A stretch of DNA of 64,000 bases from Verrucomicrobiaceae bacterium (GTDB lineage Bacteria > Verrucomicrobiota > Verrucomicrobiia > Verrucomicrobiales > Akkermansiaceae), in contig JAIXWR010000028.1 in the NCBI GenBank assembly GCA_027491155.1, positions 1-64,000 of the forward strand. The letters are read 5' to 3'. Below are positions 18,811 to 29,537 of the stretch, piece after piece. Below the pieces are notes generated by a model. It ran no database searches. It was given only the letters and a program-made list of their open reading frames with translations, and was not told the origin of the DNA. The number at the start of each line of letters is the position of its first letter. Positions within the stretch are counted from its first letter, which is position 1. The translations under genes were made by a program, and so were the position numbers.

Positions 18811-19149
18811 GGAATCTTCCTTCGCTGCGACGGATGCGACAGGCCTCTTGAAGTAGCAAAGGTTAGCTTTGGCATTACCATCGGGAGGGAGAGCCGCTAC
18901 CAATTCCCACCCTTCCAAACCCAGCTTGTTGAGTTCCGATTGCGCTGCGTAGTCTGTGATGATGTAGCGGACCAAATACTCAAACCTTTGCTGTCCTCCG
19001 TATGGCTTAGGGGGCTTCACAGTGCCTGACTTTGGTGAAGCGGGCGGTTCAACTATTCTCTGGCGATTGGATTGCTGCCCAACAAGAATGCCTGAACAGG
19101 CACAGGCAAGGCAAAGAGCGAGTAATGCGGCTTTCATGGTAGCTTTCAC
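18712..19149 (-). CDS. DUF4177-like lipoprotein (gene cassette)
   Basis: 145 residues. The signal peptide ends in a cysteine-rich stretch (LALCLACACSG), so it may be a lipoprotein. The core FEYLVRYIITDYAAQSELNK followed by LGLEGWELVAALP matches the short DUF4177-type motif (a strand, a helix, then L-N-x-L-G-x-E-G-W-E-L-V). The C-terminus EQGGAGQPATRPVAEPEGG is encoded by the attC-like site and is near-identical to the tail of the cassette product at 19818. The start lies 25 bases after the preceding site. Function unknown; export is likely. Confidence 0.75.
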   Translation of the reverse strand: MKATMKAALLALCLACACSGILVGQQSNRQRIVEPPASPKSGTVKPPKPYGGQQRFEYLVRYIITDYAAQSELNKLGLEGWELVAALPPDGNAKANLCYFKRPVASVAAKEDSAEQGGAGQPATRPVAEPEGGDKPQPDAEGRSR

Positions 19150-19173
19150 TTAGAGTTTGTGACGAAGTTCTTT

Positions 19174-19264
19174 GGCCGAACGATATAGGAATGGCGTCGC
19201 CGGTGTGAAGCCCCAAAATTAATCAGACGGCTTCCTCGGCGTCGCCATGTCCGCCTTGTTCTGC
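19174..19264 (-). repeat. attC-like site, short-loop variant
   Basis: Read on the - strand: GCAGAACAAGGCGGACATGG then CGACGCCGAGG; the right arm is CCGGCGACGCCATTCCTATA followed by TCGTTCGGCC. The GGCGACGCC arms pair. It is about 91 bases, shorter than its neighbours, with a different arm sequence but the same end boxes. Confidence 0.7.
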
Positions 19265-19785
19265 TTCTTCGATTTATAGGGTTGTAGCCTCAAACATAAT
19301 TTGTTGCCGGATTCCGATAGCGCAGATTGTGAGTTCATAGCCGCGCCATTCGAGTTGGTGGCGATCACCACAAATCCCTCATATACTCCATTATTCGCGC
19401 TAGATGCCCAAGTGTTACCGGTCAATACGCTCTCCATTGTTGATGACACGGAACCGCCACCGCCGCGGAGCTTAATCTCAACATCAGCTCCGACCTTCTT
19501 GAGAGCCAATGCGATCTCCATCTCGGGATCTAAAACAGAATCATATCCAACCGAAACGCCCTCTTGGACTATCTCACCCTCCGAACCGACCACTACGACT
19601 TGGATCTGGCGCAACTCCTCGCTCGTGAGATCACTGACCTTCCACTTGTAGATCTTCCAATCAGTAGCCCACGCAAGATCCTCGACAGTAATTTGTTGCG
19701 AAGTGGTCTCGCGAGAAGGATCTTTTGTGTCGCACCCGGTGAAAAGCAACACACAAGGCATCAAGAGTATGCTGAATATCTTCAT
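19219..19785 (-). CDS. Lipoprotein of unknown function (gene cassette)
   Basis: 188 residues. A clear lipoprotein signal ends in LLFTGC. The mature region contains WKVSDLTSEELRQIQVVVVG and a glycine-rich segment (KLRGGGGSVSSTM), suggesting a small exported beta protein; no family recognised. Its last residues (NKADMATPRKP) are encoded by the attC-like site. It starts next to the site at 19791. Codon use is distinctly AT-richer than the chromosomal genes around the array. Confidence 0.72.
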   Translation of the reverse strand: MKIFSILLMPCVLLFTGCDTKDPSRETTSQQITVEDLAWATDWKIYKWKVSDLTSEELRQIQVVVVGSEGEIVQEGVSVGYDSVLDPEMEIALALKKVGADVEIKLRGGGGSVSSTMESVLTGNTWASSANNGVYEGFVVIATNSNGAAMNSQSALSESGNKLCLRLQPYKSKKQNKADMATPRKPSD

Positions 19786-19790
19786 TTTCT

Positions 19791-19916
19791 TGCAGAACGT
19801 TTGAGGCCTGGCAACCGCTACCGGGGGGCAGGCTTCGGTTCAAGTTTAGGTTTCTCACCACCTTCAGGCTTCGACTCGGGGGCGGTAGCGGGTTGTCCAG
19901 CGCCGCCTTGTTCGGC
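19791..19916 (-). repeat. attC-like site
   Basis: Read on the - strand: GCCGAACAAGGCGGCGCTGG, then CAACCCGCTACCGCC; the right arm is CGGTAGCGGTTGCCAGGCCT followed by CAAACGTTCTGCA. It is nearly identical in both arms to 18685-18810, but the ATG of the next gene and the loop differ. Confidence 0.75.
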
Positions 19917-20360
19917 TTCCGGTTGGGTGTGCACCTCCCCTCCCGAAAGGTAGGGGAAATGGCATTGGTGCCTCTCGAAATCCAAAGTCTCCGTAGTGTC
20001 CTCACGAAAGTAGATCGCAACGCTGACGAGTTCACCGAGCCTAATCCGTTCCTCCCATTCGCGCTCCGATTCGTCCTCGGCCCTCTTTGGAACCTGTCGA
20101 GAATTGGTCCACATCAACCAATGCCCAGATCCCTCGATCGTCCATGTAAGAAAGTAGGAGTGGTGACCACTCACCCCGTCGATCCGCTTAGCTTGGGCTT
20201 CAATCTTCGCGTCAGAGAGAAATGAGCCAAGTGTAGCGCCATCCTTGATTCTTGGAACTTGGTCCAGAACGCGTTGCACAGCAGGTGGCACCTTCTCCTC
20301 CGAAAAACCGAGGGATGAGAGAGCACCAATAATGATAATAGTTAGGAGCGGTTTTTTCAT
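19818..20360 (-). CDS. Exported protein of unknown function (gene cassette)
   Basis: 180 residues with a typical signal peptide (MKKPLLTIIIIGALSSLGFS). The mature part has WTIEGSGHWLMWTNSRQ and a charged segment, with no recognised domain. The proline- and glutamate-rich tail (EQGGAGQPATAPESKPEGGE) is encoded by the adjoining attC-like site and matches the tail of the cassette product at 18712. Probably periplasmic. It is the third cassette in the array. Confidence 0.73.
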   Translation of the reverse strand: MKKPLLTIIIIGALSSLGFSEEKVPPAVQRVLDQVPRIKDGATLGSFLSDAKIEAQAKRIDGVSGHHSYFLTWTIEGSGHWLMWTNSRQVPKRAEDESEREWEERIRLGELVSVAIYFREDTTETLDFERHQCHFPYLSGGEVHTQPEAEQGGAGQPATAPESKPEGGEKPKLEPKPAPR

Positions 20361-20366
20361 GTTTCA

Positions 20367-20493
20367 CGCCGAACGTATAGGATGGCCACCAGAGGTAATG
20401 TGTGTGATGCGGAGCGAAGAGGAGCACCATGAATTTCCTGAAGGGAGAGGGTTGGCTACTCTGGCTTCGACTCGGTTGCTGGCTTATTCGGAG
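20367..20493 (-). repeat. attC-like site, divergent arms
   Basis: Read on the - strand: CCGAATAAGCCAGCAACC at the left and GGTGGCCATCCTATACGTTC then GGCG at the right. CCAGAG occurs in both arms in the same relative place, but pairing is weaker than at the other sites. The right box CGTTCGGCG is well kept. The stop codon of the preceding cassette gene lies in the left part. Confidence 0.55.
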
Positions 20494-20971
20494 CTGGAAC
20501 TACATACAGGGTTTTAATGATCGTGACCTCGGTCTCCTTCGGATTCGGGAATGGCTGCTTGCCGGGTGAGCAAAAAGCAATGCCTCTCGAGGTGATATGG
20601 AGATCCAACCGAGCTTTCTTCGCCATCTCAACAAGAAGCGTGGGCAAAGAGACATTCTCAATTGCGTAGTTAATCCTGATTGCCCCGGGGTCCTCGGCCC
20701 TGTTGGTAAAGTCGGCGCCATCTCCTGCCTCGGGTGCCCCGGGCTTGGCTAGCCAGATCGATACCCCTCGCATATTGGGATCCTCGTCCGGATCCATTTC
20801 AATAGACCGCCTGCGAACGAAGTCCAAGGCCTCTTCCATGCTAGTGTCCTCGAAGTCGATCTTCGGAATAACGATCGTGTTCAGGCGTTTGAGAATTGTT
20901 TGCCCAGGATCGGCGGCGTGAAGACTGAACCCGAAAAGCCAGAGCAAGGTGGTTATTGCGATGTTTTTCAT
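20456..20971 (-). CDS. Exported STN-like protein (gene cassette)
   Basis: 171 residues. A signal peptide (to about LHAADPG) precedes LNTIVIPKIDFEDTSMEEAL, DFVRRRS and later VSLPTLLVEMAKKARLDLHI. This is the pattern of the small beta-alpha-beta unit (secretin/TonB N-terminal-like) widespread in exported Verrucomicrobia proteins. The role is probably periplasmic binding, but nothing defines a partner. Ends in NKPATESKPE, from the attC-like site. Confidence 0.75.
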   Translation of the reverse strand: MKNIAITTLLWLFGFSLHAADPGQTILKRLNTIVIPKIDFEDTSMEEALDFVRRRSIEMDPDEDPNMRGVSIWLAKPGAPEAGDGADFTNRAEDPGAIRINYAIENVSLPTLLVEMAKKARLDLHITSRGIAFCSPGKQPFPNPKETEVTIIKTLYVVPAPNKPATESKPE

Positions 20972-20977
20972 TTCTTA

Positions 20978-21107
20978 GGCGAACGTTCAAGCGATGGCAA
21001 CCCCACTAGCGGGGGCCAGCGTTGATCGCGGGGTTGAGGTTGACTGAAGGTGAAACATCGAAAACAGAAGGGCTAGTGGGGGTTGTCCATCCGCGCCTTG
21101 TTCGCCC
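20978..21107 (-). repeat. attC-like site
   Basis: Read on the - strand: GGCGAACAAGGCGCGGATGG, CAACCCCCACTAGCCC; the right arm is CCCGCTAGTGGGGTTGCCAT followed by GAACGTTCGCC. The CCCACTAG arms have changed together relative to the GCTACC arms of the other sites, keeping the hairpin: a compensatory change. Confidence 0.78.
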
Positions 21108-21585
21108 CGTTTGATTGCTGTGGCTGCTTTGTGACTGTTTCGCACGGTAGTGGCAAAGCGCAAGACTCGACGGTGAGGGGAAACAGTGCGTCTCCGCCGC
21201 AGGCGGCTATCAAAGTAGCCTCGTCCTCCTCGCTCAGTTCAGGGTCATCTGGAGTTAGCAGTAACATCGTGTCCCCGTGGAATATCCAAAGTGAATCTGG
21301 GAACTGTGCGCTGACTGCACCGGAGAGCGTAAGCCCGCAAGGAATACGAAAGGCAGCAGCAGCATAGTAATCGTAGAAGCGAGGAGCATCTGCCGTGCGG
21401 AGAACAGGGAAACAATACTCGTCAGACCAATCCACGGAACGAAGTGCATCCTCCACCTCTGCTGTAGGCAAGCCCCAAGATGAAATAATGGCCACATCCG
21501 CAGGCTCGTGATAGCGTGCCCAAATCGGATGCTCCGGGAAGCCCTCGGTCACAAGCAAGCTGTCATGTAATACGCGGAACTTCAT
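21073..21585 (-). CDS. Hypothetical protein (first gene cassette of array 2)
   Basis: 170 residues, soluble by sequence, no signal. Acidic, with features such as WARYHEPADVAIISSWGLPT and a segment rich in Asp/Glu (TPDDPELSEEDEATL). No family recognised. The tail NGANKARMDNPH is encoded by the attC-like site at 20978. Upstream it is preceded by the array head motif (21613-21667) and a GCCTTGTTATG stretch that puts its ATG next to a fragment resembling an attC left box. Confidence 0.7.
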   Translation of the reverse strand: MKFRVLHDSLLVTEGFPEHPIWARYHEPADVAIISSWGLPTAEVEDALRSVDWSDEYCFPVLRTADAPRFYDYYAAAAFRIPCGLTLSGAVSAQFPDSLWIFHGDTMLLLTPDDPELSEEDEATLIAACGGDALFPLTVESCALPLPCETVTKQPQQSNGANKARMDNPH

Positions 21586-21612
21586 AACAAGGCGAGGAGG
21601 GCGGCGGGTTGG

Positions 21613-21667
21613 GCGAACAGTGTTTATTCTCCCACTCAGAGCTGGATATCTAACAAACGAGTGGCGC
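21613..21667 (-). repeat. Cassette-array head: hairpin plus conserved ACTGTTCGC motif
   Basis: On the - strand CCACTC pairs with GAGTGGG across about 20 bases, then GAGAATAAACACTGTTCGCC leads into the first cassette gene. The ATAARACACTGTTCGC part is shared with the head of array 1 (1993-2056). The remaining part of the 21586-22003 gap contains a TTGGAAC unit near 21824 and a REP element, and no convincing gene or integrase remnant. Confidence 0.45.
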
Positions 21668-21966
21668 GATGGATCACGCCTTTAGGATCGACGGAATCTG
21701 CTGATTGTCAACGCTGAAGCCCTGGCATACGTCTGTTTGAAAGTCGGTTGGGATTACTTCGAAGGTCCCGATGGTCAGGAAGGTGGCAGTTGTTAGGTAC
21801 GGGCAATTCGGGAGAATTGAATTCTTGGAACTTGAAGAAAACCGGAGGACTGAATAGGTCGCTTTCCCCGGCGCGGTTTTGAAGTCCAGACGAAGGCCGA
21901 TTGCGGGGGGCAGTGTTCCCGTTTGAACCGGCCGGAAGGCATGGGCTCGACGGGACCGAAGGGTCC

Positions 21967-22005
21967 CCGACTGCCGGTCTGAAGACCGGCGCTCCCGGTG
22001 AGATC
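21967..22005. repeat. REP-like element, GCCGGTCTGAAGACCGGC class
   Basis: CCGACTGCCGGTCTGAAGAC at 21969 continues CGGCGCTCCCGGTGAGAT. It ends on the stop of argS and is a near copy of the right arm at 18205-18246. It forms a hairpin (GCCGGTC/GACCGGC) that could also end the argS transcript. Confidence 0.8.
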
Positions 22006-23755
22006 ACATTTTCTCCGGACAGCCGATCCCCAGCAGCGCGAGGCCGTGGGTCAGCACGCGGCTGGTCAGGTCGCAGAGCAGCAGGCGGCTGTCGCGCACC
22101 GCCACCTCGGCCTTGAGCACCGGGCAGGCTTCGTTGAACGAATGATTGGCGCGGGCCAGCTCGAGCAGGTAGTTCGCCAGCAGGTTCGGGCGGTGGTCGT
22201 CGAGGATGGTCGGCACGACTTCCCCGTAGCGGGCCAGGAAGCGCGCGAGGTGAATCTCGGCGTCTTCGCTCAGCACCGGCGTCACGGCGGAGAGATCGAC
22301 GGCCTCCTCCAGCTTCCGGAAGATCGAGCGGCAGCGGACGACGCTGTACTGGAGGTAAGGCGCGGTGTCGCCTTGCAGGGCCAGCATCTTGTCGAGGTCG
22401 AAGACGTAGTCCGACAGCCGGTGGTGGGCCAGTTCGGTGAACTTCACCGCGCTGATCCCGATCAGCTCCGCCAGTGCCGCGCGCTCTTCCTCCGTGTCCA
22501 CGCGGCTGCGTTCGGCCACCGCCGTCGCCGCGGCGGCCACGGCTTCATCGAGCACGTCGGCGAGCTGCGGCAGGTCGCCGGAACGGGTCTTGAGCGGCTT
22601 GCCGTCGGTGCCGAGGATGGTGCCGAAGGCGATGTGGCGCAGGTCCATGTCGCCGAGCCCGATCCGCTCCGCCACGGCGAAGAGCTGTTGGAAGTGCAGC
22701 GACTGGCGGTGATCGACGACGTACCACGCGGCATCCACCTTCCATTCGCGGCGGCGGAATTCCAGCGTCGCGATGTCGGTGGTGGCGTAGTTGAAGGCCC
22801 CGTCGCTCTTGCGGATCATCATCGGGAAGTCGGTCCACTCGCCGTCCTTCTTGATCAGGAAGGGATCCTTCGCCGGATCCTCCGGGACGCCGTTGGAGAA
22901 GATGCAGATCGCGCCCTCGCTCTCGCGGGCCAGGCCTTCGGCGACCAGGCGGTCGACCAGCGGGGCAAGCGAATCGTTGTAGGCGCTTTCGCCGAGCCAG
23001 TGGTCGAAGGAGACATCGAGCCGGTCGTAGATCCGGTCGAGGCCGGTGCGGGACAGCTCGATGCAGCGCTGCCAGATTTCGAAGTTCTCCGCATCGCCCT
23101 GCTGCAGCTTCACCAGCTCCATCCGGCAGGCCTCGCGCACCGCCTCGTCGGCCTTGGCCGATTCGCTCGCGTGGCGGTAGAGGCGCAGCAGTTCCTGCAG
23201 CGGGTTTTCGAGCAGGGCCTGCTCGTTCAGCCCGTTCTTCCAGGCCCAGGTGATCATCCCGAACTGGGTGCCCCAGTCGCCGATGTGGTTGTCGGTGATC
23301 ACGGTGTAGCCGAGGCAGCGGGCGATCCGCGCGAGCGAGTCGCCGAGGATGGTCGAGCGGATGTGGCCGACGTGCATCGGCTTGGCGACGTTCGGCGCGG
23401 AGAAATCGACCACCACCGTGCGGCCGGCGCCGGTCACGGGCACCCCGAGCCGCGGGTCGGCATGCTGGGCCTTGGCCCGGGCGGCGTAGGTTTCCGGTGC
23501 GATCTTGAAATTGATGAACCCGGGACCGGCGATGTCCGCACTGCCGATGCCGGCGAGGTCGAGCGCGGCGATCACCTGCTCCGCCAGGGCGCGCGGGTTG
23601 GTCTTGCGCTGCTTGGCCAGGGCCATCGCGGCATTGCTCTGGTAATCGCCGAAGCGCAGGTCGGCGGCGGCAACCACCGGCGCGGCGACGCGCTCGCCCA
23701 GCACGGATTCAAAGGCGGCGGCAAGGCGGGATTCGAGTTCCTGGATCAGGGTCAT
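22004..23755 (-). CDS. argS: Arginyl-tRNA synthetase
   Basis: 583 residues from the ATG at 23755; the frame stays open far upstream but that part is only the reverse reading of other genes. It charges tRNA-Arg with arginine. Features: N-terminal Arg-tRNA synthetase additional domain (LRFGDYQSNAAMALAK), FSAPNVAKPMHVGHIRSTIL with the class I HIGH-type HVGH (128-131), GDWGTQFGM, and the C-terminal anticodon-binding DALR domain ending in LTHGLALLGIGCPEKM. A complete single-copy housekeeping gene by appearance. It is followed by a REP hairpin at its stop. Confidence 0.97.
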   Translation of the reverse strand: MTLIQELESRLAAAFESVLGERVAAPVVAAADLRFGDYQSNAAMALAKQRKTNPRALAEQVIAALDLAGIGSADIAGPGFINFKIAPETYAARAKAQHADPRLGVPVTGAGRTVVVDFSAPNVAKPMHVGHIRSTILGDSLARIARCLGYTVITDNHIGDWGTQFGMITWAWKNGLNEQALLENPLQELLRLYRHASESAKADEAVREACRMELVKLQQGDAENFEIWQRCIELSRTGLDRIYDRLDVSFDHWLGESAYNDSLAPLVDRLVAEGLARESEGAICIFSNGVPEDPAKDPFLIKKDGEWTDFPMMIRKSDGAFNYATTDIATLEFRRREWKVDAAWYVVDHRQSLHFQQLFAVAERIGLGDMDLRHIAFGTILGTDGKPLKTRSGDLPQLADVLDEAVAAAATAVAERSRVDTEEERAALAELIGISAVKFTELAHHRLSDYVFDLDKMLALQGDTAPYLQYSVVRCRSIFRKLEEAVDLSAVTPVLSEDAEIHLARFLARYGEVVPTILDDHRPNLLANYLLELARANHSFNEACPVLKAEVAVRDSRLLLCDLTSRVLTHGLALLGIGCPEKM

Positions 23756-23835
23756 GGCGGAAGGGAAAACTGGCGTGGCGGAACCGCCCGCGGACCGGGA
23801 GGCGGAGAAGACGTCGCGCCCGGGGCTGGAGCGCT

Positions 23836-24321
23836 TCAGGCGGAGGGGCTTCCCTCGGCCTTGCGGGGCTTGCCCGCGAAAATGTCGAGGATCTCCTGAT
23901 GCCCGGCGGCGTCCCCGAGCCGTCGGCGGCTCTCGGGATTCGTGAACATCTTGGCGATCGCCGCGAGGGTTTGCAGATGGAGATGGTAGTCCTTTTTCGG
24001 GACCAGGAAGAGGATCACGAAGTGCACCGGCTTGCCGTCGAGCGCCTCGAAGTCGATGCCCGCCTTCGAACGGCCGAGCACCGCCACCACGCGCTCGAGC
24101 TTGTCGGAGAACGCATGGGGAATGGCCACCCCGTGGCCGACGCCGGTGCTGACCTGCTCCTCGCGGGTCTTCAGGGCCTCCAGCACCTCGTCCCGCAGCT
24201 CGGGCGCAAGCGAGGAGCACGACACCAGGTGATCGATCAGCTCCACGATGGCCGGCCAATGCTGCCCGGCTGTCATCTCGAGGATGATCCGGTCCGGTGT
24301 CAGTAGATTCCCCAACTTCAT
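23836..24321 (-). CDS. PTS EIIA-like (nitrogen/fructose type) domain protein
   Basis: 161 residues, a stand-alone EIIA type 2 domain. The phosphorylatable histidine is in TGVGHGVAIPHAF, and FVILFLVPKKDYHLHLQTLA is the typical following strand and helix. Such single EIIA proteins relay phosphate from NPr and regulate potassium, carbon or nitrogen metabolism. No other PTS component is in the window. It lies upstream of argS on the same strand with an 80-base gap. Confidence 0.88.
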   Translation of the reverse strand: MKLGNLLTPDRIILEMTAGQHWPAIVELIDHLVSCSSLAPELRDEVLEALKTREEQVSTGVGHGVAIPHAFSDKLERVVAVLGRSKAGIDFEALDGKPVHFVILFLVPKKDYHLHLQTLAAIAKMFTNPESRRRLGDAAGHQEILDIFAGKPRKAEGSPSA

Positions 24322-24481
24322 GCTTCCGGTTGAAAGATTGCCGGCCCGACGGGCGCCGCGGGCCGCCGGAGGTAGACAGCGGGTCCGGGATTGGCAAGCC
24401 GTTTTCCCCGATTGGAAGCACCGTCCATGCCCGGATTGGCACTTGCGGGCGGCACCTCCGTCCGGCTAGCCTGTCGGCCTT

Positions 24482-24973
24482 ATGCGCTGGCTCTTGCGCG
24501 GTCTCATCCTTCTCACAACGGCGCTCCTTTGCCACTGCGGCACCACGGGGAGCGGAAACATGGGCGGCCCCACGGTGGAAGAGCGGAAAGCCGCCATCGC
24601 TTCCGAGCCCACCGGCGACTTCTACTACGGCCGCCGCTACTACATCGAAAAGACCCGCTTCTGGGGCTACGTCCGCCGCCCCCGCCAGTCGTGGGACAAG
24701 GCGAAGCTGGTCATTTTCCGCGAGGACCGGAAGCTTTCCCCCGACCGCCTGCCCGAGAACGGCCCGGACGGACGCCGCTACGGCTTCGACCAGAACCACG
24801 AGTACCGCCTGAACGGCTACTTCACCGGGCGCGAGGCCTACGACCCCAACAGCAACCAGTTTCTCCCCGAGTTCATGCTCACCGGCTACGAGACCGTGAA
24901 CCGGAACCCGGGCTGGTTGTTCCGGCCCGACGACCGCTACGATCCCTACCGGATCACCGTCTATCCGCGCTGA
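24482..24973 (+). CDS. Lipoprotein of unknown function
   Basis: 163 residues with a lipoprotein signal (LLTTALLCHCGTT; Cys near residue 19). The mature protein is rich in Tyr and Arg (DFYYGRRYYIEKTRFWGYV) and has a C-terminal GWLFRPDDRYDPYRITVYPR. This pattern recurs in exported Verrucomicrobia proteins, but I know no named family. The following gene starts about 20 bases later and may be cotranscribed. Confidence 0.82.
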   Translation: MRWLLRGLILLTTALLCHCGTTGSGNMGGPTVEERKAAIASEPTGDFYYGRRYYIEKTRFWGYVRRPRQSWDKAKLVIFREDRKLSPDRLPENGPDGRRYGFDQNHEYRLNGYFTGREAYDPNSNQFLPEFMLTGYETVNRNPGWLFRPDDRYDPYRITVYPR

Positions 24974-24994
24974 CCGGCGCCACCCCTCCCGGAC

Positions 24995-28965
<3,971 letters not shown>

Positions 28966-28990
28966 CCAGGAAAGCAAAACTTTCCCCGGA

Positions 28991-29368
28991 ATGATGGACT
29001 CGCTCACCACCATTGACAGACTCCTCCTCGAGATTCGGGAATCCGTTTCCTGCTCGTCTCGCGTCAACGTGTTAAGCATCGACGAGACGGGCTTTTCTAT
29101 CCAACTGGGCCAGTCCGCTGAGGCTATCGTGGCAGTCTCGCTATGCGATCCCGACAGACCATCCTTTTCGGCTAGCTATCCAAAGCTCATTGCGGACCGC
29201 CACGGCCACGAGACCATCGAGGAGGAGATCTCCGAAGGCATTCCTTCAGAGGGGGTATCTTGGATTGTTCGGAAGGTATTTCGATTCGGATTTGTCCCAC
29301 CTGACGGATACCGAAGGCCGCACATCAATTCAGGCAGTGCAGGGGGGAGACGCTACAGCGAACTTTGA
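28991..29368 (+). CDS. Hypothetical protein, possibly frameshifted
   Basis: 125 residues beginning MMDSLTTIDRLLLEIRESVS; the first 95 residues read as a normal soluble protein. From about 29280 the reading becomes less natural, whereas the next frame continues sensibly (FDSDLSHLTDTEGRTSIQAV) to 29453, so a frameshift or sequencing error is possible. No family recognised. Composition is AT-richer than ligA and rtcB beside it. It lacks attC-like boundaries. The gap to rtcB (29369-29537) holds nothing else I can support. Confidence 0.45.
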   Translation: MMDSLTTIDRLLLEIRESVSCSSRVNVLSIDETGFSIQLGQSAEAIVAVSLCDPDRPSFSASYPKLIADRHGHETIEEEISEGIPSEGVSWIVRKVFRFGFVPPDGYRRPHINSGSAGGRRYSEL

Positions 29369-29537
29369 CGACGAACGAGGCTTTGCTCCGAACCGCTCAT
29401 TACCGCGCACTTTGAATTCGACGTCTTCCGTTCGCGGTTCGGAGGATTTTTGAAGGGAATTCGCCAATTCTCCAACCCTCTGAAAATTCGCCAGTTTCGT
29501 CCCTTTCGTTGTTCCCCCTCTCCGGATCCGGGCTCGG

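Noticed and set aside
22004-23899. 633-codon + strand frame opposite argS
   Set aside because: Antisense shadow; poly-Gly/Arg composition, and argS motifs are on the other strand.
28969-28985. Terminator after ligA (GGAAAGCAAAACTTTCC)
   Set aside because: A short stem without a T tract; it may be fortuitous.
29190-29453. Overlapping frame at the end of the small gene after ligA
   Set aside because: Could be a frameshift continuation, but there is no independent evidence for a separate gene; kept as a comment on the gene at 28991.
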